A stretch of DNA of 64,000 nucleotides from Rhodospirillales bacterium (lineage in GTDB: Bacteria > Pseudomonadota > Alphaproteobacteria > Reyranellales > Reyranellaceae). Positions 27,685-36,508 of this stretch are shown here, piece by piece. The DNA is taken from the NCBI GenBank assembly GCA_016185145.1, contig JACPOB010000045.1:1-64000 (forward strand), read 5' to 3'. The position numbers and the translations under genes were made by a program. Each line of letters begins with the position of its first letter. Position 1 is the first letter of the stretch. Below the pieces are notes generated by a model, which ran no database searches, was not told the origin of the DNA, and saw only the letters and a program-made list of their open reading frames with translations.

Positions 27685-28160
27685 TCAGCTATCGTGCGAT
27701 GCGCCGTTCTTGCGTGTGTGGACGTACTTGCCGTCGGCGCCGGCTGTCGCGCGGTTGTCGATGTCGGGATCTCGTCGAACGGCGTGCGATCGCCGATCAC
27801 CAGGATCGTCGCATCGACGTTGCCGCGGTTGACGAAGCGATGGGCGTTGCCGCAGCCGGCCGGGAAGCCGGCGCAAATGCCGGCCCGCAGCGTCTGCGCA
27901 CCCTCGTTGGTCTCCAGCACGATCTCGCCGGACACCACCCAGATGAATTCGTCCTGCTTGCTGTGCGCATGCCGCGCCGAGGATTGGCCGCCGGGCACGA
28001 TGCGGGTCAGGTTCACGCCGAAGTTCTTTAGCCCGACATGATCGCCGAGCCGGCGGTTCCAGCGCTGGCTGTTGTCGGCGCGGAAGACGGCCGGATAGCT
28101 GGTGGCGTTGCTTTCGGCGATGTCGGCCGGATCGAAGGCGGGCAGGCGGGGCTTGGACAT
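27685..28160 (-). pseudogene. cupin gene with a 3' frameshift
   Basis: The first ~130 residues are a typical cupin (HAHSKQDEFIWVVSGEIVL, AGFPAGCGNAHRFVNRG), followed by IGDRTPFDEI. In that frame the rest (PTSTTARQPAPTASTSTHAR...) is low-complexity and reads into a dispersed repeat (stop at 27651). The other frame gives PDIDNRATAGADGKYVHTRKNGASHDS and stops at 27685, exactly the C-terminus expected for this cupin family (a D-R-T ... P-D-x-D ... RKDG pattern). A one- or two-base indel near 27772-27778 is therefore likely. The N-terminus (MSKPRLPAFDPADI) starts at ATG 28160. Confidence 0.55.
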
Positions 28161-28324
28161 GGCTCGAGCCTACCGCCGATGCCGAAGGCGCGCGAACGAA
28201 TCTCCCTCATGCCCACCATAGAGCGCCCTGCTTCCAGGCCGGCTCGGGGAACCAGGACCGTCGGACCGAAAACGGAGTCGTCGAGGCGGCACTTGCGGGT
28301 TAGTGTTCCGCAAAACCCAGAGCA

Positions 28325-29176
28325 ATGCCGATGAACTTGGAGATCATTCCGACCGGTGCCGCCCTGGCCGCAGAAGTGCGTGGCCTTGATCTGTCGCAAC
28401 CGGTGGACGACGCGACCTTCGCCGTGATCGAACAGGCCTACGATGAATATGGCGTGCTCTTCTTTCGCGATCAGCGGATTACACCCGAGCAGCACGTCGC
28501 CTTCACGCGCCGCTTTGGCGAGATCGAGCTCAACATTTTCGGCGAGCGTTGGAGTGTGCCGGGCTGCCCGGAAATCGTCGTCGTGTCCAACATCACCGAA
28601 GACGGAAAACCGATCGGTGTCCGGCGCGCGGGCGAGAACTGGCACAGCGATATGTGCTACACCGCGCGGCCGCCGCGCGGGACGATCCTCTATGCGATCG
28701 AGACGCCGGAGCTTCATGGCCTGCCGCTCGGCGACACCGAATTCGCCAGCGCCGCGGCGGCGTGGGACGCGCTGCCCGAGAGCATGCGCCGCCACATCGA
28801 TGGCCGCCACGCCGTCTTTGACTTTACGGGACGCAAGCGCTCCTTTCAGCCGACCCGGGAGGAAATCGAGCGCAACCCGCCGGTGCGGCACCCTATCGTG
28901 CGCACCCATCCCAAGACCGGTCGCAAATGCCTCTACGTCATGCGCGACGACTGTACCGGTATCGAGGGAATCGCCGCAGAAGACGCCGAGGTGCTGATCT
29001 GTGCCCTCGCCGATCACATCGTGAAGCCGCAATTCATCTACCGGCATCATTGGCGGCCGGGCGACCTGCTGATGTGGGACAATTGCACGGTGCAGCATCG
29101 CGCGATCCAGGACTACAACCTCCCGCTGCGTCGCAAGATGTACCGTACGACCATGGGCGGAGCGGTACCGGTCTGA
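28325..29176 (+). CDS. TauD/TfdA-type Fe(II)/2-oxoglutarate dioxygenase
   Basis: This 283-aa protein has the iron-binding HxD (ENWHSDMCY), the distal His (CTVQHRAIQDY) and the 2-oxoglutarate-binding Arg near the C-terminus (RRKMYRTTMGG). The N-terminus GAALAAEVRGLDLSQPVDD is typical. Such enzymes hydroxylate taurine, aryloxyacetates or other acids, releasing sulfite or an alcohol. The substrate cannot be told. It is divergent from the cupin gene and convergent with the amidohydrolase at 29196; no operon partner is obvious. Confidence 0.9.
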   Translation: MPMNLEIIPTGAALAAEVRGLDLSQPVDDATFAVIEQAYDEYGVLFFRDQRITPEQHVAFTRRFGEIELNIFGERWSVPGCPEIVVVSNITEDGKPIGVRRAGENWHSDMCYTARPPRGTILYAIETPELHGLPLGDTEFASAAAAWDALPESMRRHIDGRHAVFDFTGRKRSFQPTREEIERNPPVRHPIVRTHPKTGRKCLYVMRDDCTGIEGIAAEDAEVLICALADHIVKPQFIYRHHWRPGDLLMWDNCTVQHRAIQDYNLPLRRKMYRTTMGGAVPV

Positions 29177-29195
29177 ACGCCTCGGTGAGTCCGGG

Positions 29196-30881
29196 CTAGG
29201 GTGCGAAGTCGCGGATCACCTCGCCGGGCCGTGCCTTTGGATGGGCGCAGAAGCCCTTGTCGTCGGCGACGTGGGTGCCGTTGATCCAGACGCCGTGCAG
29301 GCCGACCGCCGAGGCGGTGAGCCGCGCCGCGCCGGCCGGCAGGTCGTGCGCCCGCCGCTTGGGGCCGCGCGCCACCGTCTTGGGGTCGAACAGCATCAGG
29401 TCGGCGGCATAGCCCTCGCGCAGCAGCCCGCGGTTCTTGAAGCCGAACAGCTTGGCCGGCTGGCCGGTGAGCCGATGCACGGCTTCCGGCAGGTCGAGCA
29501 CGCCGAGATCGCGGCTCCAATGGCCCATCAGGTGCAGACCGAAGCCCGCGTCGCAGAAGAAGGTGAGATGGGCGCCGGCATCCGACAGCGAGATGTGGGT
29601 GTTGGGATCGGCCAGGATGCGGCCCACCGCCTTCTCGTCGTTGTGCAGGAGCTGGGCCACGAACCTCGTGTCGAGGTTCTCCGACAAGGCGAAGTCGAGG
29701 ATGCAGTCGAGCGGATCCTTGGCAACCTTCTTCGCCAGATCGGCCAGCGTCGCGCCTTCCAGCGCCTGGTTCTCGGGCCTGGCGACCTCGACGACGAACA
29801 GCTTGTCCCATTCGCTGTTGAACACCAGCCGGCCGCGCGAGGCTTCCAGCTCGCGGCGCACCGCATCACGCCAGGACTTGTCGCGATAGACGGCCTTCAG
29901 CGCATCGCCGTCGTGCGCCGCCATGGCGGGCTTCCACGACTGCATGCTCTCGAACAGGTACGGGCTCTTGAAGGTGAAATCCATGCTGAGCGGGCAGCAC
30001 GACGTCTGCGCCACGAGCTGATGGCCGCGCGAGCGCGCGGCATTGATCTGGTCGAGCGTGGCGAAGGCCGCCGTCGGGTTGGTGTTGGAGTGGAAGAGGG
30101 CGGCAATCACCACCGGCCGCCTGGCTTCGATGGCGAGTTCCTCGAGATAGGGAATCGATGTCTTGCTGCCCTTGGTCAGCATGTAGACGCCGCGCCCGCT
30201 CTCGCCCATCGTCCGCACCAGCGTGCGCAGTTCGCGATCGTCGGCAAGCCGCGACGGCATCGGCGTGCCGCCTTCGCCGTTGTGCGCTTCGGCAGTCGAG
30301 GTGGCGAAGCCGACCGCGCCCGCCGCCATGGCCTCGCGCACCAGCGCCGTCATCGCCGCGATCTCGTCCTCGCTGGCCGTACGCTCCGTCGCCTCCGCGC
30401 CCATGACGAAGGTGCGGATGGCCGAATGGCCGGCGAAGCAGGCGACGTTGGGACCGACGCCCTGGCTTTGCAGCATGTCGAGATATTGCGGGAAGCTCTC
30501 GAACTCCCAGCGGATGCCGGCGCGCAGCGCATCGAGCGACATGCCCTCGACATGGGTGAGATGGCGCATGGTGAGGTCGCGGTCGGCCGGCTTGCAGGGC
30601 GCGATGGTGAAGCCGCAGTTGCCCAGCACGGCCGTGGTCACGCCGAGCGCCGGCGAGGGATCGACGAAGGGATCCCAGGTGATCTGGGCATCGTAATGGG
30701 TGTGGCCGTCGATGATGCCGGGCGCCAGGGCGAGACCGTCGGCCTTCACGGTTTCCTTGGCCGCGCCGAGCTTGCCACCGATGGCGGCGATCTTTCCGCC
30801 CGTCACCCCAAGGTCGCCGCGCACGGGTGCGCTGCCAGCCCCGTCGTGGATCTCGGCGTCCTTGATGACCAGGTCGAACAT
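29196..30881 (-). CDS. N-acyl-D-amino-acid deacylase-like amidohydrolase
   Basis: This 561-aa protein starts at the ATG (MFDLVIKDAEIHDGAG) after AAGGAGCCAAA; a longer frame to 31064 overlaps the divergent gene and is not used. The metal-binding GHTHYDAQ near residue 65, GNCGFTIAP and the C-terminal SDAGAHLTFF place it in amidohydrolase family 3 (D-aminoacylase / dihydroorotase-like). A second member is encoded at 45924-47633 (clearly paralogous in order of motifs). Each is close to a Bug-type binding protein gene, suggesting uptake plus hydrolysis of N-acylated or cyclic amides. Confidence 0.85.
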   Translation of the reverse strand: MFDLVIKDAEIHDGAGSAPVRGDLGVTGGKIAAIGGKLGAAKETVKADGLALAPGIIDGHTHYDAQITWDPFVDPSPALGVTTAVLGNCGFTIAPCKPADRDLTMRHLTHVEGMSLDALRAGIRWEFESFPQYLDMLQSQGVGPNVACFAGHSAIRTFVMGAEATERTASEDEIAAMTALVREAMAAGAVGFATSTAEAHNGEGGTPMPSRLADDRELRTLVRTMGESGRGVYMLTKGSKTSIPYLEELAIEARRPVVIAALFHSNTNPTAAFATLDQINAARSRGHQLVAQTSCCPLSMDFTFKSPYLFESMQSWKPAMAAHDGDALKAVYRDKSWRDAVRRELEASRGRLVFNSEWDKLFVVEVARPENQALEGATLADLAKKVAKDPLDCILDFALSENLDTRFVAQLLHNDEKAVGRILADPNTHISLSDAGAHLTFFCDAGFGLHLMGHWSRDLGVLDLPEAVHRLTGQPAKLFGFKNRGLLREGYAADLMLFDPKTVARGPKRRAHDLPAGAARLTASAVGLHGVWINGTHVADDKGFCAHPKARPGEVIRDFAP

Positions 30882-30957
30882 TTTGGCTCCTTCGGATTTC
30901 CGGCATGGTGTGACGCCGGGGCAACCTTTTCCAGTTCCTTTGGCGCTAAACAAAGCC

Positions 30958-31788
30958 ATGACCGATGCAAACGACGAAGGCCTGCTGCGACGCCTGGTCG
31001 TGGCCCTGGCGCCGGTGCCGGGTATCGAGGCGATCGCGCTGGGCGGCTCGCGCGCCCGCGGCACCGCGACCGCCGGCTCGGACTACGATATCGGGCTGTA
31101 CTATCGTGGCCGCCGGCCGATCGACATCGCCGCCTTGGGCCGTGTCGTCGCGTCGCTCGATGACCGCGGTGGCAAGGCCGAGGTCACGCCTCTCGGCGGA
31201 TGGGGACCGTGGATCGACGGCGGCGGCTGGCTGCTGATCGACGGCGTCCATGTCGACCTGCTTTATCGCGACCTCGAGCGGGTGACGGCGGCAATCGACG
31301 ACGCCCACGCCGGCAGGGTCGAGCCGCACTACCAGCCCGGCCATCCGCACGCCTTCCTGCCCACCATCCATGTCGGCGAGGTCGCTCACGCGCGGGCGCT
31401 GCACGATCCGGCGGGATCGCTTGCCGCCCTGCAGGCCCGCACGAGGCCCTACCCACCGGCGCTCGCGGCGGCGCTGAGCAAGCGCTTCGAATGGGAGGCG
31501 GCCTTTGCCCTGGCCAATGCCCGCAAGAGTCTCGATCGCGGCGACGTCTCCTACCTGGCGGGCTGCGTCTTCCGGTCGGTCGCCTGTCTCTGCCAGACGC
31601 TGTTCGCCATGAACGGCGTCTATCTTCTGAACGAGAAGGGCGCCGTTGCGGCCGTCGGCGGCTTTGCCCGCAAGCCGTCGGACTTCGCCGGCCGTATCGC
31701 CGCCATCTATGCCGATCTCGGGACGGGAGCGCATGCCGCGGCTCTCGCGCGCCTGGAGGTGCTGGTGTCGGAGACGGCGGCGCTCTAG
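30958..31788 (+). CDS. nucleotidyltransferase-domain protein
   Basis: This 276-aa protein has the N-terminal polymerase-beta-like signature GGSRARGTATAGSDYDIGLYY, that is GSx10DxD, around residues 25-45. It probably transfers a nucleotide to a small molecule or protein, like kanamycin nucleotidyltransferase or MNT enzymes. The C-terminal half is helical with no recognised family. Its start is 76 bp from the divergent amidohydrolase start. It is followed 31 bp later by a Bug protein; the two may be co-transcribed. Confidence 0.75.
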   Translation: MTDANDEGLLRRLVVALAPVPGIEAIALGGSRARGTATAGSDYDIGLYYRGRRPIDIAALGRVVASLDDRGGKAEVTPLGGWGPWIDGGGWLLIDGVHVDLLYRDLERVTAAIDDAHAGRVEPHYQPGHPHAFLPTIHVGEVAHARALHDPAGSLAALQARTRPYPPALAAALSKRFEWEAAFALANARKSLDRGDVSYLAGCVFRSVACLCQTLFAMNGVYLLNEKGAVAAVGGFARKPSDFAGRIAAIYADLGTGAHAAALARLEVLVSETAAL

Positions 31789-31819
31789 GTTTGCCATCAA
31801 CAAAAGCAAGGGAGGAGAC

Positions 31820-32788
31820 ATGGCGAGGTTGGGACGGCGTGGATTCGTGGCGGCGGCCGCGGCGTGGAGCGCGGCGCCGGCGGTGCTGCGGGCGCAGGAT
31901 TTCCCGTCGAAGCAGGTGCGCGTCGTGGTGCCCTATCCGGCCGGCGGCGGCACCGATCTGGTGGCGCGGTTGATCATCCCGAAGCTCGCCGAGCGCTGGA
32001 AGCAGACCGTCGTCATCGACAACAAGGGCGGCGCCAGCGGCATCCTGGGCAGCGAGATCGTCGCCAAGGCGCCGGCCGACGGCTACACGCTGCTGGTGAC
32101 GACCAGCGCTCACACGATCAATCCCTTCACGACGAAGGCGCTGCCCTACGACACCGAAAAGGACTTCACGCCGGTGACGATTTTGATCAAGGGCGCGATC
32201 GCCCTGGTCGGCTCGCCCAAGGCGGGCTTCGACAGCATGGACAAGTTCCTCGCCGCGGCGCGCGCCAATCCCGGCAAGTACCAGTTCGGCAGCACCGAGA
32301 ACACCACGCGCATGATCGGCGAACTGTTCCGGTTGAAGAGCGGCCTGAAGATCGAAAACGTCGCCTACAAGGGCGCGGCGCCGATGATGCAGGAGCTGGC
32401 CGGCGGCCATATCCCCCTGGGCTTCACCAGTCCCCTTACGGTGATGTCGCACCATCGCAGCGGCACTTTGAAGATGCTCGCGGTCACCACCGAAAAACGG
32501 CTGGAAGTGCTGCCCGAAGTGCCGACCATGGCCGAGGCCGGCGTGCAGGGTGTCGACCGTTCGGCGTGGTTCGCCATGTTCGGGCCGGGCAGGATGCCGG
32601 CCGAGCTGGCGCGGCGCATCCGCGACGACGTCGTGGCGGTGCTGGCCGAGTCCGAGATGCAGGCCAAGATACGCGACCTCGCGAGCGAACCCGGCGGCGA
32701 GCCGCCCGACGCTTTCGCCAAGCGCATCAGCGAGGAGCTCGTCATCTGGCGCGACACGGCGAAAGCCGCCGGCATCGAGCCGGAGTGA
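31820..32788 (+). CDS. Bug-family (TctC) tripartite transporter binding protein
   Basis: This 322-aa protein has the SD GGAGGAGAC before the ATG. The N-terminus RRGFVAAAAAWSAAPAVLRAQ is a Tat-like signal. Family features are FPSKQVRVVVPYPAGGGTDLVARLI, NKGGASGILGSEIVAKAPADGYT and YKGAAPMMQELAGGHI. It binds a carboxylate or amino-acid derivative in the periplasm. No TctA/TctB membrane subunits are adjacent; many such proteins are orphans. A palindromic element follows after 2 bp. Confidence 0.9.
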   Translation: MARLGRRGFVAAAAAWSAAPAVLRAQDFPSKQVRVVVPYPAGGGTDLVARLIIPKLAERWKQTVVIDNKGGASGILGSEIVAKAPADGYTLLVTTSAHTINPFTTKALPYDTEKDFTPVTILIKGAIALVGSPKAGFDSMDKFLAAARANPGKYQFGSTENTTRMIGELFRLKSGLKIENVAYKGAAPMMQELAGGHIPLGFTSPLTVMSHHRSGTLKMLAVTTEKRLEVLPEVPTMAEAGVQGVDRSAWFAMFGPGRMPAELARRIRDDVVAVLAESEMQAKIRDLASEPGGEPPDAFAKRISEELVIWRDTAKAAGIEPE

Positions 32789-32790
32789 GT

Positions 32791-32891
32791 CATGCTCTTC
32801 CGGACCGCGAGCCTCCGGCTCGCTCATGAATCATGAGCGAGCCGGTGGCTCGCGGTCCGGAAGACGATGAGCGGGCCGAAGGCCCGCGCTC
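32791..32891. repeat. dispersed palindromic element family A, copy 2
   Basis: Outer arms CTCTTCCGGACCGCGAG and CTCGCGGTCCGGAAG enclose hairpins GCGAGCC-TCC-GGCTCGC and GCGAGCC-GGT-GGCTCGC with TCATGAATCATGA between. An additional GCGGGCC-GAA-GGCCCGC hairpin follows. It sits 2 bp after the TctC stop and 4 bp before the EthD stop, between convergent genes. Confidence 0.75.
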
Positions 32892-32895
32892 CCAT

Positions 32896-33228
32896 TCACC
32901 CGATCACCGTCTTCTCGTCGATCACGTAGCTCCTGATCTGGCCGATGAACTTCGCGCCGTCGGCGTGCAGCGCCTTCATCTCCGGAGTCTTCGCCGCCGC
33001 CTCGAGCGCGGCCTGGTCGTCGAACCACAGCTCGGCGATGCCGTCGATGGCGACGTCGGTGGCGGGAATGTCGGCGCGCGTGCGCTCGCCCTTGATGTGG
33101 TTCTGCACGTAGCGCCGCAGGCCGGGCACGGCGTGGGCGAGCGGCGCATGCACCTCGACCCAGTGCTTCATGAACTGCTCGTGGGTCCAGCCGTCCTTGC
33201 GGGTGAGTAGGCCGATGGTCTTGATCAT
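32896..33228 (-). CDS. EthD-domain protein
   Basis: This 110-aa ferredoxin-like-fold protein of the dimeric EthD/REDY type carries the pattern IKTIGLLTRKDGWTHEQFMKHWVEVHAPLAHAVPGLRRYVQNH. Such proteins support alkane or ether oxidation, or isomerise small compounds. It is divergent from the hydrolase at 33265 (36 bp between starts), with the palindromic element at its 3' end. The activity is unknown. Confidence 0.8.
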   Translation of the reverse strand: MIKTIGLLTRKDGWTHEQFMKHWVEVHAPLAHAVPGLRRYVQNHIKGERTRADIPATDVAIDGIAELWFDDQAALEAAAKTPEMKALHADGAKFIGQIRSYVIDEKTVIG

Positions 33229-33264
33229 GGTGGGGGGTGCCTTCCGTTTCGGCTAGTATGTGTC

Positions 33265-34053
33265 ATGCACCGTCTCCTTGCGATTGCATTCCTCGTGCTG
33301 TTCTGCGGCAGCGCAGCGGCCCAGACCGTGCGCTTCCCCAGTGTCGCCGTCGGCGGCAGCGCCGCCGGTCCCGAGATCTCCGGCTGGATGTACAAGCCCT
33401 CGGGCGCCGGCCCATTCCCGGGGATCGTGCTCGCCCACACCTGCGCCGGCGTCAGCCAGCATACCGATAGCTGGGGCAAGCTTCTGGTGAGTTGGGGCTA
33501 CGTCGTCGTCGCCCCCGATTCGTTCGGACCGCGCGGCGAGAAGTCGGTGTGCGGCCGCGGCAACGTGGTGAACGGCAGCATGCGCGTGGCCGACGTGGCC
33601 GGCGCGATCGATTTTCTCAATGCGCAGCCGTTCGTGCGCAGAGGCGACATCGGCTTGATCGGGCACAGCCACGGCGGATGGACGACCGTGCGAGCGGTGC
33701 AAAAGAGTTACGATCTCGCCGCCCGCGGACTCAAGGCCGCCGTTGCCTATTACCCGTCCTGCGCGCAACGCTTCGACCGCGACGTCGCCCTGCCGCTGCT
33801 GATCCTGATCGGCGACAAGGACGACTGGACCCCCGCCGACGACTGCCGCAAGCTGCAGGCCGCGGGTTTCACGCGGCCCGACCTGGTCGAGGCCGTCTAC
33901 TATCCCAACGCCTATCACAGCTTCGACAGCAAGGCGGCTGACCGCACCGTCACCGTGGCCAACGGCAAGAGCCATCGTCTCGCCTACGATCCCGCTGCCG
34001 GGCCCGACGCCGAGGCGCGCACCCGCGCTTTCCTCGCGAAGTACCTGCGCTGA
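33265..34053 (+). CDS. secreted dienelactone-hydrolase family protein
   Basis: This 262-aa protein has a signal peptide MHRLLAIAFLVLFCGSAAAQ. It has the same layout as the 4831-5652 product: GIVLAHTCAGV, GYVVVAPDSFGPRGEKSVC, nucleophile GHSHGG, acid GDKDDWTPADDC and His NAYHSFD. The Ser nucleophile replaces the usual Cys. It is a periplasmic hydrolase for an ester or lactone by inference. It is followed by a doubled palindromic element between it and the convergent ureohydrolase. Confidence 0.82.
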   Translation: MHRLLAIAFLVLFCGSAAAQTVRFPSVAVGGSAAGPEISGWMYKPSGAGPFPGIVLAHTCAGVSQHTDSWGKLLVSWGYVVVAPDSFGPRGEKSVCGRGNVVNGSMRVADVAGAIDFLNAQPFVRRGDIGLIGHSHGGWTTVRAVQKSYDLAARGLKAAVAYYPSCAQRFDRDVALPLLILIGDKDDWTPADDCRKLQAAGFTRPDLVEAVYYPNAYHSFDSKAADRTVTVANGKSHRLAYDPAAGPDAEARTRAFLAKYLR

Positions 34054-34060
34054 GGCTGGT

Positions 34061-34208
34061 GTCTTGCCGGACCGCGGACCTCCAGGTCCGCTCATGTCGT
34101 CGTAACGATGACCGCGGTGGTGCGTCTTCTCATATTCTTCAGGACCGCGCGCTTCCAGCGCGCTCAAGCTCATGAGCGCGCGGGAAGCGCGCGGTACGGA
34201 AGAGCATG
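34061..34208. repeat. dispersed palindromic element family A, copies 3a and 3b in tandem
   Basis: A degenerate copy (34061-34130; inner hairpin GCGGACCT-CC-AGGTCCGC after CTTGCCGGACCGC) is followed by a fuller copy (34131-34208; CTTCAGGACCGCG / CGCGGTACGGAAG with GCGCGCT-TCC-AGCGCGC and GCGCGCGGGAAGCGCGC). Both lie between the convergent genes ending at 34053 and 34219. Inner arms differ from copies 1 and 2 but remain complementary. Confidence 0.7.
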
Positions 34209-34218
34209 AGCCCCAGCG

Positions 34219-35160
34219 CTACTTCGCGCCCGCCAGACCCATCTGGCGGCACAGCAGGACCAAGGTCTCGTAGATCACGTGGGCGCAGAGGTGGGCTGCC
34301 ATGCCGTTCACGTCCTGCGGCGGGCTCACCGTGTTGACGTCGACGGCCACGATATGGAGATCGGTCAGGCAGCGCAGCAGGTCGATGCCCTCGCGTGCCG
34401 ACAATCCGCCCCAGGTCGGCGTGCAGACGCCCGGCGCGACCGAGGGATCGAAGACGTCCATGTCGAAGCATAGATAGACCGGCCGCTTGCCGACCCTGTC
34501 GCGGAACTCGGCCATGCGCTGGGCGAAGCCGCCGCGCACCAGCTCATCGAGCGTCACCACCTTGTAGCCGAGACTCATGGCGCGCGGCACGACGCCCTGC
34601 GCATAGGTCGTGCCGCGGATGCCGACGTGCCAGGAGAAGGCCGGATCGACCAGGCCTTCCTCGGCGACATGGGTGAACTGGGTGGCGGAATTGTACTTCT
34701 CCGACGCGTCGTAGGGATAGGCATCGGTGTGCGCATCGATGTGCAGGGCCGCCATCCTGCCGTGCTTCCTGCCGACCGCGCGCGCCACCGGCACGGTGAC
34801 GGAGCCGTCGCCGCCGATCGTGACGGGGATGGCGCCAGCCGCGACGATGCCATCGACTGCCAGCTCGGTACGCGCGAAGGCGTCTTCGATCTTGCTGGGC
34901 GTGAGCCGCACGTTGCCGCAATCGACCAGGCCGAGCGCAGCCGGGACGTCGAAGTCGGCATGGATGCCGTAGCGGCGCATCAGCGCCGACTGCTGGCGCA
35001 CCGAATCGGGTCCGCCGCGCGCACCGATGCGCATGTTGGTGCCGCAGTCGAAGGGGATGCCGAGAATGGCGGCCTTGTTGGCCGGACCCGGCCGGCCGTA
35101 GGGCACGCCCATGAAGGTCGTGGGCGAGGTGAAGAGCTCGTCGTCGGCGAGGCGATCCAT
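34219..35160 (-). CDS. ureohydrolase (agmatinase/arginase family) with one metal ligand replaced
   Basis: This 313-aa protein starts at the ATG giving MDRLADDELFTSPTTFMG; a TTG at 35220 would extend it through a dispersed repeat junction. Family motifs are GGDGSV (115-121), DAHTDAYPY (D142, H144, D146) and CFDMDVFDPSVAPG. Normally the first motif is GGDHS, whose His ligates the Mn ion; here it is Gly119. The protein may therefore bind one metal, use a different substrate, or be catalytically altered. It would hydrolyse a guanidino compound to urea. Spacing to the epoxide hydrolase gene upstream is about 155 bp with a family B repeat between. Confidence 0.82.
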   Translation of the reverse strand: MDRLADDELFTSPTTFMGVPYGRPGPANKAAILGIPFDCGTNMRIGARGGPDSVRQQSALMRRYGIHADFDVPAALGLVDCGNVRLTPSKIEDAFARTELAVDGIVAAGAIPVTIGGDGSVTVPVARAVGRKHGRMAALHIDAHTDAYPYDASEKYNSATQFTHVAEEGLVDPAFSWHVGIRGTTYAQGVVPRAMSLGYKVVTLDELVRGGFAQRMAEFRDRVGKRPVYLCFDMDVFDPSVAPGVCTPTWGGLSAREGIDLLRCLTDLHIVAVDVNTVSPPQDVNGMAAHLCAHVIYETLVLLCRQMGLAGAK

Positions 35161-35221
35161 CTGCTGCCTGCTGGTACCAACTATCGCGGAAGGGAGAGAC
35201 GTAACTCGGATACGAGCCAAC

Positions 35222-35290
35222 TGTCATCCCGAGCGCAGCGAGGGACCTTTGGTGCGGCCTCAAAGGCCCCTCGCTTCGCCCGGGGTGACA
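35222..35290. repeat. dispersed repeat family B, copy 1
   Basis: A 69-bp element begins TGTCATCCCGAGCG and ends CGGGGTGACA, with GCAGCGAGGGACCTTT and AAAGGCCCCTCGCTTCG in between forming inner pairing. Its sequence is shared with 39827-39895 and partly with 27649-27683. It lies between two minus-strand genes (epoxide hydrolase and ureohydrolase). Confidence 0.7.
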
Positions 35291-35315
35291 ATAGCGACAA
35301 TTGCGATTTCCGGTA

Positions 35316-36455
35316 CTAAGTCGACCCCAGGAATTGAAGCAGCAATCGATTGACCTCGTCGGGCTTCTCCTGCTGCATCCAGTGGCCGGCGCCCTCGATG
35401 AGGTGGATCTCCTTCATCTTGCTGCAGGCGGTCTTCCGCATGCGGTCGATGGCGCCCGGCGTCTGGTAGATGCCCCAGTCGCTGCGGCCCGAGATGAAGG
35501 TCGACGGCACGTCGACGGTGCGGCCGCTGAAGACCTCCAGCTCGCCATTGGCCTTGCCGCTGGTCCGTACGCGATACCAGTTGAGCCCGCCCTGGAAGCC
35601 GTTGCGTTCGTACTCGGCGCTGTAGACGCCGAGCTCCGGCTCGGTGAGCCAGCTGTTGGCGGCGATCTCGGCCGGCGACGGCATCTCCTTGGCCACCGTC
35701 TCGGCCATGCCGTCGGCGAGATCCATGATGTAGTAGGTCGGCATCTTAGCCGCCTCCTCGGCGGTCCAGCCGGCGAGCTCGAACGGCTTGTTGGCCTTCC
35801 AGTCGGCGCTCTTGTGGTGGTAGTAGGCGCGCAGGAAGGCGTGCACCCCTTGCTTCGCCTTCCACATGTTCTCGTTGGCCGGCCGCGTCGAGTAGTACCA
35901 TTGGTAATGCTTGCGCGGCCGTGGCAGCGCCGCCATCGCGGCGTGGATGTCGTAGCCCTTGGCGGCGACGGGCTTGTCGGCCGTGTCGAACGGCACCGAT
36001 GGCGGACCGCCGAACGGCGCGCTCATCAGTACCATGCGTCTGAAGATGTCGGGCCGGATCAGCGCGGCGTAGGCCGCCACCGAGGCGCCGAAGTCATGGC
36101 CGACGACTGCTTCCGCCGTCCGATGTCCCAGCGCGAACAGCACGCCGATGGCGTCGCGCACCAGATTCATGAACCGGAAGGCCGAGAGATCGCCGTCGTA
36201 GTCGGCATCCCATCCTGTCGTGCGGCCATAGCCGCGCTGGTCGGGGGCGATGGCGTGATAGCCGGCGGCAGCGAGCGCCGGCATCACCTTGCGCCAGCTG
36301 TAGGCAAGCTCGGGGAAGCCGTGCAGCAGCAGGACGGCCGGCCGCCCCTTCGATTCGAAGCCGGCCTCGAGCACATGGATGTCGAGGCCGTTGATGCCAG
36401 GGAGGATGCGGGCGCGGACACCCTCAGGAAGGACGGACGAAGGAAGCGGTTGCAT
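35316..36455 (-). CDS. epoxide hydrolase-type alpha/beta hydrolase
   Basis: This 379-aa protein starts at ATG 36455. The oxyanion motif HGFPELAYSW, nucleophile Asp in VGHDFGAS, a long cap domain, and the C-terminal His in GAGHWMQQEKPDEVNRLLLQFL identify the epoxide hydrolase or haloalkane dehalogenase group. The Asp nucleophile fits both; the HGFPE variant favours epoxide hydrolase. It would open an epoxide to a diol. It precedes the ureohydrolase gene on the same strand. Confidence 0.85.
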   Translation of the reverse strand: MQPLPSSVLPEGVRARILPGINGLDIHVLEAGFESKGRPAVLLLHGFPELAYSWRKVMPALAAAGYHAIAPDQRGYGRTTGWDADYDGDLSAFRFMNLVRDAIGVLFALGHRTAEAVVGHDFGASVAAYAALIRPDIFRRMVLMSAPFGGPPSVPFDTADKPVAAKGYDIHAAMAALPRPRKHYQWYYSTRPANENMWKAKQGVHAFLRAYYHHKSADWKANKPFELAGWTAEEAAKMPTYYIMDLADGMAETVAKEMPSPAEIAANSWLTEPELGVYSAEYERNGFQGGLNWYRVRTSGKANGELEVFSGRTVDVPSTFISGRSDWGIYQTPGAIDRMRKTACSKMKEIHLIEGAGHWMQQEKPDEVNRLLLQFLGST

Positions 36456-36508
36456 GCCCCGAGCCTACGCGACGCGTCCCGGGAAGGGCAGTCCCTAAAG
36501 GCGGCCCT

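Noticed and set aside
23881-34208. CRISPR-like array
   Set aside because: The repeated units are far apart palindromes, not regularly spaced direct repeats with spacers.
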